Below are positions 7,955 through 16,897 of a DNA stretch of 64,000 bases, piece by piece. The notes below the pieces were generated by a model, which did not search any database, was not told the origin of the DNA, and was given only the letters and a program-made list of their open reading frames with translations. The translations under genes and the position numbers were made by a program. Position 1 is the first letter of the stretch. Every line of letters begins with the position of its first letter. Origin of the DNA: Aquamicrobium sp. LC103 (GTDB lineage: Bacteria > Pseudomonadota > Alphaproteobacteria > Rhizobiales > Rhizobiaceae); the NCBI RefSeq assembly GCF_001014615.2, contig NZ_LBCQ02000014.1, positions 1 to 64,000 on the forward strand, in the 5' to 3' direction.

Positions 7955-8911
7955 ATGGCCGCGCCGCTCGATCTGGATCAGCTCCAAACCTTCATCTCCA
8001 TCGCCGACACGGGCAGCTTCACGCGTGCGGCCGAAGAAGTTCATCGCACGCAATCCGCCGTTTCCATGCAGATGCGCCGGCTGGAAGAGCGGGTCGGAAA
8101 GACTCTTTTCGAGAAGGACGGGCGCACCAACAGGCTCACCGAGGAGGGCGAGCGCCTGCTTAGCTACGCGCGGCGCATGATGCGCCTCAATCGCGAGACG
8201 CTGGCCGCCTTCGACGACGCCAGCCTCGAAGGCCATATCCGCATCGGAACGCCGGACGATTACGCCGACCGCTTCCTGCCGGAGATCATGGCTCGCTTTG
8301 CGCGCTCCAATCCCCGCGTCGAGCTTTCGGTGATCTGCGAGCCGACGATCAATCTCGTCGACCACATCAAGCGCGGCCATCTCGATATAGCGATCATCAC
8401 CCACGACAGCGACAAGGGGGCGTCGGAGGTGGTGCGGCGGGAACCGTTGCTCTGGGTCACCTCGGCCAACCATTCGATCCATTCCGAGGACGTGCTGCCG
8501 CTTGCCGTCGGCCGGCCGAGCTGCATGTGGCGGCGCGCGGCCTGCGACATGCTCGACGGGATGGAGCGGGACTACCGCATCCTGTTCACGAGCTGGTCGG
8601 CAACGGTCATCATCGCCGCCGTGCTTTCGGGACTGGCCGTCTCGGTGCTGCCGGAATGCGCCCTGCGGCCCGGTATGCGCATCCTCGGCGAGGCCGACGG
8701 CTTCGGCACCCTGCCCGACTGCCGCATCGGCATCATCCGCGGCCATTCCCACCAGCCGCAGCTCGTCGACGCGCTGGCGCGCCACATCTCCGACAGCCTC
8801 GACAACATTTCGGTCCCCTCACCCGAGGAGCCGGGCCATTTCGATTTCGCCGGCATCGCCTATGGACGCGGAAAGCGGCTTCGTCCGAGCCAGATCCTTC
8901 CCGGATGGTGA
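7955..8911 (+). CDS. LysR-family transcriptional regulator, VtlR/LsrB-like
   Basis: A 318-residue LTTR. The N-terminal winged helix is standard: LDQLQTFISIADTGSFTRAA, then SAVSMQMRRLEERVGKTLFE. The effector domain begins with GHIRIGTPDDYADRFLPEI. The wording of this domain and the run RREPLLWVTSANHS strongly recall VtlR of Brucella and LsrB of Sinorhizobium, regulators linked to redox sensing, AbcR small RNAs and DUF1127 genes. Several cysteines are present in the effector domain (SVICEPT, RPSCMWRRAACDML, VLPECALRPG, LPDCRIG), as expected if it is redox-responsive. The link to VtlR is from memory of the family, not from a search. It is divergent from a DUF1127 gene. Confidence 0.88.
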   Translation: MAAPLDLDQLQTFISIADTGSFTRAAEEVHRTQSAVSMQMRRLEERVGKTLFEKDGRTNRLTEEGERLLSYARRMMRLNRETLAAFDDASLEGHIRIGTPDDYADRFLPEIMARFARSNPRVELSVICEPTINLVDHIKRGHLDIAIITHDSDKGASEVVRREPLLWVTSANHSIHSEDVLPLAVGRPSCMWRRAACDMLDGMERDYRILFTSWSATVIIAAVLSGLAVSVLPECALRPGMRILGEADGFGTLPDCRIGIIRGHSHQPQLVDALARHISDSLDNISVPSPEEPGHFDFAGIAYGRGKRLRPSQILPGW

Positions 8912-8913
8912 GG

Positions 8914-9738
8914 ATGAGGCAGCAGGAATTCATGGAAGGGGTCGCCACAGCGCTGGGCCGGGAAGAAAGGGTCGAGGCGCTTTTCCTCGGCGGCAGCTTC
9001 GGGCGCGGCACGGCGGATGAATTCTCCGACCTCGATTACGTCGGACTGACCGGCCATGGCGACCACGATGCGGTGGTGGCGCTCTGGCGTGAGACGATCG
9101 AAGCCATTTCTCCGGTCGTCTTCTGGAACCAGCGCGTCGGCCCGCCGACGCTTCTCAACGCGATCACGCGTGACTGGCTGCGTATCGACCTCTGGCTGAT
9201 CGACAAGGCCTCCTTTCTCAGTCACGCCAGACCGCCCTTCGATCGCTACTCGCAATCGACGCTCCTTCGGGTGGTCGACCGGGGCGATGTTTTCGCGGAA
9301 CTGCCGGAATCCCCGCCCGGAGCCGCCCCGGAGAAGCGGCAGGTGGAGTACGTCATCAACGAGTTCATCCGAGTCCTCGGCCTGATCGCCGTGGGCGTCG
9401 GCCGCCGGGAATATGTGCTCGGTGTCACCGGAGCGGGCCTGCTGCGCGATCTGCTGACACGCCTGATGATCGAGGAAACGCTTTCACCGGAGCGCGGCGG
9501 CGCACTGCATCTCAGCCGCACCATCACCCCGGCGCAGATGGACGAACTTCTGGCGCTGCCCTACCCGTCTCCCGTTCGGGAGGAGGTACTGGAAGCGCAC
9601 TGGGCGCTCGCCCGCACCTTCTTCCCGAGGGCGCGCGCCCTTGCGGACCGCCTCGGCATCGCATGGCCCGAGGCGTTCGAGCAGGCGACGAAACGGCACC
9701 TCCAGCGCAGCTTCGGCGCGGAGATGGAGCCCTGGTAA
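8914..9738 (+). CDS. Nucleotidyltransferase-fold protein (aminoglycoside/MNT-type)
   Basis: A 274-residue protein whose N-terminus carries the polymerase-beta-like nucleotidyltransferase motif, FLGGSFGRGTADEFSDLDYV: a GGS/GRG loop followed by the Asp-x-Asp metal pair. A third acidic residue is likely in LRIDLWLID about 60 residues later. The remainder is alpha-helical and unassigned. This fold transfers nucleotides to small molecules or proteins; nothing here identifies the acceptor. The start overlaps the LysR stop region: ATGs at 8905, 8914 and 8932 are all in frame, so translational coupling to the regulator is likely. Confidence 0.72.
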   Translation: MRQQEFMEGVATALGREERVEALFLGGSFGRGTADEFSDLDYVGLTGHGDHDAVVALWRETIEAISPVVFWNQRVGPPTLLNAITRDWLRIDLWLIDKASFLSHARPPFDRYSQSTLLRVVDRGDVFAELPESPPGAAPEKRQVEYVINEFIRVLGLIAVGVGRREYVLGVTGAGLLRDLLTRLMIEETLSPERGGALHLSRTITPAQMDELLALPYPSPVREEVLEAHWALARTFFPRARALADRLGIAWPEAFEQATKRHLQRSFGAEMEPW

Positions 9739-9843
9739 GGGCAAGACGCTGCCTCGACAGGCATGGGGGTAAGTCCAATATCGGCGCCCGGCCAAAGGCG
9801 CCGTCCTTGACGCCGCCACATCCCCTGATGCCAAGTTAGCCGC

Positions 9844-11403
9844 ATGAGTGACATTCTGCCCGCCGATTCGAAAACCAACGCCGCCGAGTTCACCGTCTCG
9901 GAGATTTCCGGCGCGCTGAAGCGCACCGTCGAGGACGCCTTCGGCAATGTGCGCGTGCGCGGCGAGATTTCCGGCTATCGCGGGCCGCATTCCTCCGGCC
10001 ATGCCTATTTCGCGCTGAAGGACGATCGCGCCCGCCTCGAGGCCGTCATCTGGAAGGGCACGATGTCGAAGCTGCGCTTCCGGCCCGAGGAGGGCATGGA
10101 GGTCGTCGCTTCCGGCAAGCTCACCACCTATCCCGGCTCGTCGAAATACCAGATCGTCATCGACAATCTGGAACCGGCGGGCGCCGGCGCGCTGATGGCG
10201 CTCCTGGAGGAGCGCAAGCGCAAGCTCGCCGCCGAGGGCCTGTTCGATCCGGCGCGCAAGCGGCCGATCCCGCATATGCCGCGCGTCGTCGGCGTGGTGA
10301 CCTCGCCGACCGGCGCCGTCATCCGCGACATCATCCACCGCATCACCGACCGATTTCCGCTGCACGTGCTGGTGTGGCCGGTGCGCGTGCAGGGCGACAC
10401 GACCGGCGCGGAAGTCTCCAATGCGGTCGCCGGCTTCAACGCGCTGCCCGCCGATGGGCCGGTGCCGCGCCCGGACGTGCTGATCGTCGCGCGCGGCGGC
10501 GGCAGCCTGGAAGATCTCTGGGGCTTCAACGACGAGGCGGTGGTACGCGCCGTGGCGGCTTCCGCGATCCCCGTGATCTCGGCGGTGGGTCATGAGACGG
10601 ACTGGACGCTGATCGACCTTGCGGCCGACATGCGCGCGCCGACGCCGACAGGTGCCGCCGAGCTCGCCGTACCGGTGCGCGCGGAGCTCGAAGCCAATCT
10701 CTCGCGGCTTTCCGCGCGCCTCAAAGGCTGCGTCCTGCGCCACATGGATCGCAAGCGCCAGGGGTTGCGCGCAGCCGCGCGGGCGCTTCCTTCCGCCGAC
10801 CAGTTGCTCGCCATGCCGCGACGTCATTTCGACGAAGTGACGAGCCGGCTCGCGCGCGCGCTCACCGTCAGCACGGAGAGGAAGCGGGCGCGGCTCGACG
10901 CGATCCGGCTTTCTCCGGCTACGCTCGACAGGCGCATCGCCGATGTCAGACGGACGACCGACCGCGACATGGCCCGCGCCCATGCCGCGTTGCGCTCGCT
11001 GATGCGCGAGAAGCGGAGCCGGCTCGACCGGACGGCGCAGCGCGTCGGTCCGCAGCCGCTCTTGCGCCGGCAGCAGCAAGCGAGCGAAAGCCTGGCTGTC
11101 CTGGAACGGCGGCTCGACCAGGCCGCGCGGCTGCGGCTCGAACGGCTGCGCGGCCGCGCCACCCAGTGCGAGCGCCTGCTGGCGACGCTGTCGCATCAGT
11201 CGATCCTGGAGCGCGGCTTCGTCCTCGTCAGCGATGCGGACGGGATGCTGATGAAGCGGGCCGCCGACGTGGCGCCCCATGCCGCGCTTGCGCTGCGCTT
11301 CGCCGACGGGCAGGTCGGAGCGATCGCGACGGAGGCGCCGGCACGGCCGAAACCGCAGCCGAAACCGAAAAAGGATCCCGGCACGCAAGGCTCGCTTTTC
11401 TGA
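9844..11403 (+). CDS. xseA: Exodeoxyribonuclease VII large subunit
   Basis: Catalytic subunit of ExoVII, which degrades single-stranded DNA from both ends with XseB. The N-terminal OB-fold reads [20 protein letters not shown], then [15 protein letters not shown]; the catalytic core contains [35 protein letters not shown] and [21 protein letters not shown] long Arg-rich coiled-coil (about residues 270-430) and a C-terminal half domain with [12 protein letters not shown] complete a 519-residue protein, somewhat longer than E. coli XseA. xseB is not adjacent. The upstream 105 bases contain a GGCGCC/GGCGCC hairpin at 9783-9802 of unclear role. Confidence 0.95.
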   Translation: MSDILPADSKTNAAEFTVSEISGALKRTVEDAFGNVRVRGEISGYRGPHSSGHAYFALKDDRARLEAVIWKGTMSKLRFRPEEGMEVVASGKLTTYPGSSKYQIVIDNLEPAGAGALMALLEERKRKLAAEGLFDPARKRPIPHMPRVVGVVTSPTGAVIRDIIHRITDRFPLHVLVWPVRVQGDTTGAEVSNAVAGFNALPADGPVPRPDVLIVARGGGSLEDLWGFNDEAVVRAVAASAIPVISAVGHETDWTLIDLAADMRAPTPTGAAELAVPVRAELEANLSRLSARLKGCVLRHMDRKRQGLRAAARALPSADQLLAMPRRHFDEVTSRLARALTVSTERKRARLDAIRLSPATLDRRIADVRRTTDRDMARAHAALRSLMREKRSRLDRTAQRVGPQPLLRRQQQASESLAVLERRLDQAARLRLERLRGRATQCERLLATLSHQSILERGFVLVSDADGMLMKRAADVAPHAALALRFADGQVGAIATEAPARPKPQPKPKKDPGTQGSLF

Positions 11404-11408
11404 AGGGG

Positions 11409-11558
11409 CTACCGTGTCGGCACCGGACCATCCGGCCCCGGGTCGGGCATCGGTCCCGGCGGCGTGGGCGGCTGAGGATCGGGAACGGGACGCGGCGGCC
11501 TGGCCGCATTCCTGGCGGAAATTTCCTTTCCGAGATTAAGCCGAATTCGGATCGACAT
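11409..11558 (-). CDS. Small proline-rich protein, 49 residues
   Basis: Short minus-strand frame converging on xseA (5 bases between the stops). It begins MSIRIRLNLGKEISARN and then becomes almost entirely Pro/Gly/Asp, with runs such as PRPVPDPQPPTPPG. A ribosome-binding site (AGGAGG, about 7 bases before the ATG) supports translation. No domain is recognised; the tail should be extended and disordered. The strong codon coherence and the RBS argue for a real gene, but the low complexity tempers confidence. Confidence 0.5.
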   Translation of the reverse strand: MSIRIRLNLGKEISARNAARPPRPVPDPQPPTPPGPMPDPGPDGPVPTR

Positions 11559-11630
11559 GCCGCTGCCCTCCTGTCGCATTCAGAACTTGCCGGCCGCCGG
11601 TTTGTTCCCATCTCCGAAGCACCCGCCCTT

Positions 11631-12929
11631 ATGCGGAAGCACGAGCAGCTCACTTTTTCCCAAGGCCCGCGGCTGGTAGGGTCCGGCGAGTTTTTCGAGG
11701 AGGCACTTTTGCAGCGATTCGAAAATGCACGCGCGGCCGCGCTTGAGCTGCGCCCTGACGATCCGGTCTATTGCTTCCGGCCGCAGGTGCTGCAGGCCGA
11801 CTGCCGGCAGTTCATGGAGATGTTTCCGGGCAAGACCGCCTATGCGGTGAAGACCAATGGCGAGCAGATGGTTCTGAAGGCGCTGTCGGAAGCCGGCGTG
11901 AAGGCCTTCGACGTCGCCTCGCCGGCGGAGTTCGCCGCAGTGCGGGCGGTCGCGCCGCAAGCGGAGATGCTCTACATGCACCCCGTCAAGGCGCAGTCGG
12001 ACATCCGCCTGGCGCTGGAGAGCTACGGCATCCGCGTCATCGCGATCGATCACGAAGACGAGGTCACCAAGCTCACCCGCGTGGTGCGCGCGCTCGACAT
12101 CGATCCGGGCTCGATCACGGTCTATGTGCGCATCCAGACCAAGGGGCTTGCGGCCTACGAGCTTTCCAAGAAGTTCGGCGCCGGGCCGGCAGCGGCGGTG
12201 GAGCTCATCCGGCGGCTCGACCGCACCGGCTACAAGGTCGGCATCTGCTTCCATGTCGGCAGCCAGATCGAGGATCCGGACACCTACGAGCGGGCGCTCG
12301 CCTCCGCCGACTGGGTGCGCAATCGCTGCGGCGTGCCCATCGCCGGCCTCGACGTCGGCGGCGGCTTTCCCGCCGAATACGGCCACGACCCGAACCGCAG
12401 GAAGCCGGAGATGCCTTCGCTCGGACAGCTCATGTCGCGCCTGCGCAACGACATCGCCGAATGGGGCTTCGACGGCACGCCGCTGGTGGCGGAGCCCGGC
12501 CGCGTCATCGTGGCGCGCGCCTTTTCGCTGATCGTGCGCGTGCTCCTGCGCAAGGGCCGCAGGCTCTACATCAATGACGGCATCTGGGCGTCGCTGTCGG
12601 ATTCATGGACCGGCAAGATCACGCTGCCGGCGCGGTTCATCCCCGATCCGGCTATCAGGAACCGCAATGGAAACGAGGGCAACATCGTGCCCTTCAAGGT
12701 CTGCGGCGCGACCTGCGATTCCGTCGACATTCTCTCCCGCCCGTTCTGGCTGCCGGAAACGGTGGACACCGGCGACTGGATCGAGATCGGCCATATCGGG
12801 GCCTATTCGCTGTCGCTCAGGACCCGCTTCAACGGCTTCTATCCCGACACCTTCGTCGAGGTCTCGACGCCGTTCGACGAAGGCGGCATGCCGGAAGGCT
12901 TCGCGAGCCTGGAGACGATGGCGGATTAG
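11631..12929 (+). CDS. PLP-dependent type III ornithine/lysine-type decarboxylase
   Basis: Alanine-racemase-fold decarboxylase related to ornithine and meso-DAP decarboxylases. The PLP lysine is in TAYAVKTNGEQMV. Other family marks are AFDVASPAEF, CFHVGSQIEDP, LDVGGGFPAEYG, LVAEPGRVIVA and the active-site Cys-Asp of CGATCDSVD. The 'ornithine/lysine' label is from the ODC-like motif wording; DAP decarboxylases usually carry other C-terminal motifs. With ATG at 11631 it is 432 residues. A TTG at 11709 preceded by GAGGAGG gives 406, closer to rhizobial ODC length, and may be the true start. A product of ornithine decarboxylation, putrescine, would link to the polyamine genes at 28-46 kb. Confidence 0.82.
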   Translation: MRKHEQLTFSQGPRLVGSGEFFEEALLQRFENARAAALELRPDDPVYCFRPQVLQADCRQFMEMFPGKTAYAVKTNGEQMVLKALSEAGVKAFDVASPAEFAAVRAVAPQAEMLYMHPVKAQSDIRLALESYGIRVIAIDHEDEVTKLTRVVRALDIDPGSITVYVRIQTKGLAAYELSKKFGAGPAAAVELIRRLDRTGYKVGICFHVGSQIEDPDTYERALASADWVRNRCGVPIAGLDVGGGFPAEYGHDPNRRKPEMPSLGQLMSRLRNDIAEWGFDGTPLVAEPGRVIVARAFSLIVRVLLRKGRRLYINDGIWASLSDSWTGKITLPARFIPDPAIRNRNGNEGNIVPFKVCGATCDSVDILSRPFWLPETVDTGDWIEIGHIGAYSLSLRTRFNGFYPDTFVEVSTPFDEGGMPEGFASLETMAD

Positions 12930-12990
12930 AATGGACGCGGCGAGGAGCGGCCCGATTGCGCGGGGCCGCCGCCGCTATTTGCTCGTCAGC

Positions 12991-14163
12991 TCACAAATTC
13001 GACAGAAGCGTCGGTGTCGGCCAGCCGTCGACGGGAAGCCCGAGCCGCTGCTGTTCCTTGCGCACGGCCTCGCGCGTGTTCATGCCGAGGATACCGTCGA
13101 TGCCGCCCACGTCATGGCCGAGCGAGGCGAGCTTCTCCTGCAACAGCTTCATCGTTTCGCCGACGAGGCCCGGTTCGGGATCACGCGGATCGAATTTCGG
13201 CGCCCCGGCAAAGCGCGTGGCGAGATTGGCGGCGGTCAGCGTGTAGACGAAGGACTGGTTCCATTCGAGATAGATGTCGAAATTGTCGAAGACGAGAAAG
13301 GCCGGTCCCCGGCGCCCCATCGGCAGGGCGATGCCGGCATTCGGCAGGCTTGTGTTCAGCGCGCTGCCGTCGCTCCCCGTCACGCCCCAGGCGGCCCATT
13401 GCGACATCGGAAGCTTGTTCGTGCGGCCGGTTTCCTGCCACGGCAGATCGTCCGGCAGGCGAACCTCCTGCATCCATGGCTCGCCGGCCCTCCAGCCCCG
13501 CGACTGAATCTTCTTGGCGGTCGTCAGGATGACGTCGGGTATGCTGCGGCGCACGTCCACTATTCCGTCGCCGTCACCGTCGACACCGTTCTTCAATATG
13601 TCCGAGGGCAGCATCTGGGTCTGGCCGATCTCGCCGGCCCATGCCCCCTGCACGTCGGCGGGCAACGTGCCCTGGTCGATCAGCGTCAGCAGCGGCACGA
13701 TCTGCGAGCGGAAAAGCTCTGGCCTGCGACAGTCATGCGCCAGCGTCACCAGCGCATTCAGTGCGTTGAAATCGCCCTGGCCGGCGCCGAAATCGGTCTC
13801 GAGCGCCCAGAAGGCGGTGACGACCGCGCCGGGAACGCCGTAGTCGCGCTCCGCCCTGGCGAAAACGTCGGCATATTTCTTCAGATTGGCGGCGCCGTTC
13901 TGCAGCCGGTAGGAATTGATCATCCGGCCGGCGAATTCGGTGAAGGTCTGGTTGAAGACACCCTGCGCGCGGTCGCGTTGGAGAACGCGCTGGTCGATCT
14001 GGGCGTTGCGCAGCGCGCTCATGCCGCGCTCGCCCACGCCCGAGGCCGCGGCTTCCTGTCCGATCCCCGCCTTCCAGGAGGGGAAATCGCCGCCGCATTG
14101 CTGGGCCAGGGCCGGAGAGGCCAGCGCAAGGGTTGCGGCAAGGGCGGCAAGGGTCGTCTTCAT
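12991..14163 (-). CDS. Lytic murein transglycosylase, MltB type with C-terminal peptidoglycan-binding domain
   Basis: Secreted cell-wall enzyme of 390 residues that cleaves the MurNAc-GlcNAc bond with formation of 1,6-anhydro sugar. A signal peptide occupies residues 1-20 (cleavage after ALA). The SLT_2/MltB domain covers about 30-325; the catalytic glutamate is in FWALETDFGAGQGDFN and the QTQMLPSDILKNGVDGDGDG segment is characteristic. A PG_binding_1 domain ends the protein (LASLGHDVGGIDGILGMNTR). The ATG at 14163 was chosen because the signal peptide begins there. The adjacent, same-strand gene is another peptidoglycan hydrolase. Confidence 0.88.
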   Translation of the reverse strand: MKTTLAALAATLALASPALAQQCGGDFPSWKAGIGQEAAASGVGERGMSALRNAQIDQRVLQRDRAQGVFNQTFTEFAGRMINSYRLQNGAANLKKYADVFARAERDYGVPGAVVTAFWALETDFGAGQGDFNALNALVTLAHDCRRPELFRSQIVPLLTLIDQGTLPADVQGAWAGEIGQTQMLPSDILKNGVDGDGDGIVDVRRSIPDVILTTAKKIQSRGWRAGEPWMQEVRLPDDLPWQETGRTNKLPMSQWAAWGVTGSDGSALNTSLPNAGIALPMGRRGPAFLVFDNFDIYLEWNQSFVYTLTAANLATRFAGAPKFDPRDPEPGLVGETMKLLQEKLASLGHDVGGIDGILGMNTREAVRKEQQRLGLPVDGWPTPTLLSNL

Positions 14164-14243
14164 CAATCCTGTTCTCCAAAAACACATATCCGCGCGAGGC
14201 GATTGTCGCGCAAAGAACCGCAAAAACGGGCATAAATTCGGCG

Positions 14244-15059
14244 TTACTGAATATGCTGCTTCAGCCAGGCGCGCCACTGCGCCTCGGTGCCGTTGAAGAC
14301 GTTGATGTCGGCATCTCCCTTGATGCCGGGCACCATGCCCGTCCCGGTATATTGCCAGAACAGGAAAGGATGGTTGCCGTAGCGGTCGTCCGGATGGGCC
14401 GACACCGACCGCAGCCACCAGTCATAGCCCTTGAACTGCGAAAGGCCGTTATCGTCGAAGAAGTCGATCGAAGTGTAGATGATCGGCCGCTTGCCGTAAT
14501 GCCTGGTCAGGATGTCCAGGAACACCTTCATTTCGCTGCGGACCACCGAGGCTGGCGGGCGCAACCTGCATGTCGGCGAAAGATGGTTCCACTCCATGTC
14601 GAGCACGTGAGGCAGCGTGTTCGCCTCCTTCGGCACGTTGCGGATGAACCATTCCGCCTGCTCGCGCGCCGGCCGGCAGAAATAGTAGAAATGATAGGCG
14701 CTGCGGGGAATGCCCGCGGCTTTCGTGGCCTGCCAATGCTCGTGGAAGAGGTCGTCGAGACGATCACCGCCCTCGGTCGCCTTGATGAAGGCGAAGGAGA
14801 TGCCGCTGCCCCTGGCGGAGTGCCAGTCGACGCTGCCCTGGTATTTCGAGGCGTCCGTGCCGTGCACCGCGTAAGACCAGGGGTGGCGGTCCTGCCAGTC
14901 ATGCGGCTTGCGGTCCTCGAAGCGCGGATAGCGCACGGTCACATGATGGGTGGCCGTGGAAGAGCGGGTGCTGGTCGGTGCGATGTCGCCGAAATCATAG
15001 TTCACGCTGGTGCATGCGGCAGTGAGAGCTGCCAGCAGCAGGGCCGCGTAACGGCGCAT
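14244..15059 (-). CDS. GH25 muramidase (lysozyme-like) lipoprotein
   Basis: A 271-residue glycoside hydrolase family 25 protein. N-terminal lipobox: LLLAALTAACTS, with the lipidated Cys at about 16. The GH25 barrel begins at HGTDASKYQGSVDWHSARG; the acidic pair is in VLDMEWNHL, and IIYTSIDFFDD and FLFWQYTGTGMVPG are usual late strands. The usual GIDVSxYQG motif reads GTDASKYQG here. It would cut beta-1,4 bonds between MurNAc and GlcNAc. It lies 80 bases upstream of the MltB-type gene on the same strand, so the two may be co-transcribed. Divergent from the serine hydrolase at 15253. Confidence 0.86.
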   Translation of the reverse strand: MRRYAALLLAALTAACTSVNYDFGDIAPTSTRSSTATHHVTVRYPRFEDRKPHDWQDRHPWSYAVHGTDASKYQGSVDWHSARGSGISFAFIKATEGGDRLDDLFHEHWQATKAAGIPRSAYHFYYFCRPAREQAEWFIRNVPKEANTLPHVLDMEWNHLSPTCRLRPPASVVRSEMKVFLDILTRHYGKRPIIYTSIDFFDDNGLSQFKGYDWWLRSVSAHPDDRYGNHPFLFWQYTGTGMVPGIKGDADINVFNGTEAQWRAWLKQHIQ

Positions 15060-15252
15060 CGTTCTCCCCTCCCCTCAATACGGCTTTCGCAATCCGTCGA
15101 ATCAGCCGATCTTCTCTTATCGAATAGTTAACGGATAGCAACGTCCGCGTCATCCGCCGTTAAGTCTTCGATTGAAACGGCAGCGATTTTTCCGGCAGGC
15201 TTCGAACCATCGAAGAATTGAGGAACCGTCGGAAATTGGGAGGGGCTTCAAG

Positions 15253-16638
15253 GTGGGCATCGTCGGCAGGATCTCGAAATGGATGTTGGGCGCGCTTCTG
15301 GCGCTGGCGGTGGCGCTCGCCGGATGGCTCTATTTCGCACCACCGGCCCTGATACGGCTTGGCGCAGGCTACAGCGCCAAGATCGTCTGCTCCAACGTCT
15401 TCCTCGCCGGGCGCGACGCGAACGAGGTGCTGCGGGTGGATGTCCAGGCGCCGGGCCATCCCCTCCTGAAATACATGTCCGTCAATGTCGACGAGGCGGC
15501 GGGAACGGTCACGGCCGGGCTTTTCGGCGTATTCGGGCGAAGTGCCGCGGTCGCGCGACCCGGTACCGGCTGCGCAACGGTGCCGGACGGCAATTTCGCC
15601 GCGGCGCGGACGTTCTCGACCATGCCGCCACCGACGCATCCCATTGCCGACGCGCTCTGGCCGGATGGCGAGGAGGTCGAGCCGTCGCAGGATCCCGCCA
15701 TCGCGGCGGTCCTCGACGACCCGGCACTCACCGGACCGGGCATGCGCGCGGTCGTCGTCGCCCATGCCGGACGCATCATCGGCGAGCGCTATGCGCCGGG
15801 CTTCACGCCCGAGACGCCGTTGCTCGGCTGGTCGATGAGCAAGACCGTGACAGCGGCGATCGTCGGCACCTTGCTGCGGGACGACCGGCTCTCGCTCGAC
15901 CAGAACGGCCTCTTCGAGGCCTGGAGCATCGACGAGCGCTCGGAAATCACCGTCGCCGACCTGATGGCGATGTCCAGCGGCCTCGAATTCAACGAGGATT
16001 ACGGCGACGTGACGGACGTCACGCGCATGCTCTATCTCCAGCCCGACATGGCGGAATTCGCGCTCGACAAGCCGCTCGCCCATCCGCTCGGAGAGTTCTT
16101 CAGCTATTCGAGCGGAACGACGGTGATGCTTTCGCGGATCTGGCAGGACGCGTTCGACGACGGCAACGCCGCGCTCGCCTGGCCGCGCGAGCGGCTCTTC
16201 GGCCCGATCGGGATGAACAGCGCGGTGATGGAAGCGGACGCGCGCGGAACCTTCGTCGGCTCTTCCTATGTCTACGCCACGGCACGCGACTGGGCACGCT
16301 TCGGCGAATTCCTGCGCAATGACGGCAACTGGCAGGGCAAGCAGATACTGCCCGAGGGCTTCGTCGCCTGGATGCGCGAGCCCGCACCGGCCTCGAACGG
16401 CGAATATGGTCGCGGCCAGGTGTGGCTGCAGGGTTCCGCGGACGAGCGCAATGGCGAAGGATCCGACCAGCAGGCCGGGGTGCCGGGCGATACCTTCTGG
16501 GCACTCGGTCATGACGGCCAGTCCGTGGCCGTCATTCCCTCGCGGGAATTGGTGGTGGTCAGGCTGGGGCTGACGCCATCCGATCTCGGCTACAAGCGGC
16601 AGGCACTGACGGCGGCGCTCGTCGCGGCGCTGGACTAG
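15253..16638 (+). CDS. Serine hydrolase of the beta-lactamase/penicillin-binding (class C-like) family
   Basis: About 461 residues. An N-terminal membrane anchor (WMLGALLALAVALAGWLYF) is followed by a periplasmic domain with the class C marks: the SxxK nucleophile in LLGWSMSKTVTAAIVG (Ser about 194), the tyrosine of FFSYSSGTTVM and the HDGQSVAV segment near the end. The family includes esterases, D-aminopeptidases and lactamases; substrate unknown. I take the GTG at 15253, which has GGGAGGGG a few bases upstream; an ATG at 15172 would add 27 residues ahead of the membrane anchor. The 193-bp divergent gap with the GH25 gene should hold both promoters. Confidence 0.8.
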   Translation: MGIVGRISKWMLGALLALAVALAGWLYFAPPALIRLGAGYSAKIVCSNVFLAGRDANEVLRVDVQAPGHPLLKYMSVNVDEAAGTVTAGLFGVFGRSAAVARPGTGCATVPDGNFAAARTFSTMPPPTHPIADALWPDGEEVEPSQDPAIAAVLDDPALTGPGMRAVVVAHAGRIIGERYAPGFTPETPLLGWSMSKTVTAAIVGTLLRDDRLSLDQNGLFEAWSIDERSEITVADLMAMSSGLEFNEDYGDVTDVTRMLYLQPDMAEFALDKPLAHPLGEFFSYSSGTTVMLSRIWQDAFDDGNAALAWPRERLFGPIGMNSAVMEADARGTFVGSSYVYATARDWARFGEFLRNDGNWQGKQILPEGFVAWMREPAPASNGEYGRGQVWLQGSADERNGEGSDQQAGVPGDTFWALGHDGQSVAVIPSRELVVVRLGLTPSDLGYKRQALTAALVAALD

Positions 16639-16673
16639 GCTTTAGTGACGAGCCGGTGCCAAATCCACGGCAG

Positions 16674-16787
16674 TCAGCCCAACAGCCAGATCAGCAGGAA
16701 CATCGCGACGACGATAAATGCCAGCAATCCCCACTCGCCCCTCGTCGGCGGCGTGCGACCGTGGTTTCGTGATTTTTGGTAGTTCAT
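16674..16787 (-). CDS. Small single-pass membrane protein, 37 residues
   Basis: Too short for most gene callers. It reads MNYQKSRNHGRTPPTRGEWG, then one hydrophobic segment (LLAFIVVAMFLLIWLLG) that runs to the stop. The N-terminal half is basic and polar, so the positive-inside rule predicts N-in. AGGG lies about 10 bases upstream. It lies between the serine hydrolase gene and tRNA-His. No family is recognised; a role such as a tiny regulatory subunit of another membrane protein is only a guess. Confidence 0.55.
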   Translation of the reverse strand: MNYQKSRNHGRTPPTRGEWGLLAFIVVAMFLLIWLLG

Positions 16788-16897
16788 GATGGCTGCCCTT
16801 GCCCGGCGCCATTCCTATCCACTTTGCGAAAGCCCTGCAATCGTCCGCTTCGGCGGAAACCGGAACTTTTGCATGCGCAACGTGACTTGGAGATTGG

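Noticed and set aside
9783-9802. GGCGCC/GGCGCC hairpin before xseA
   Set aside because: Six-base stem without T tract in a GC-rich genome; not enough to call a terminator.
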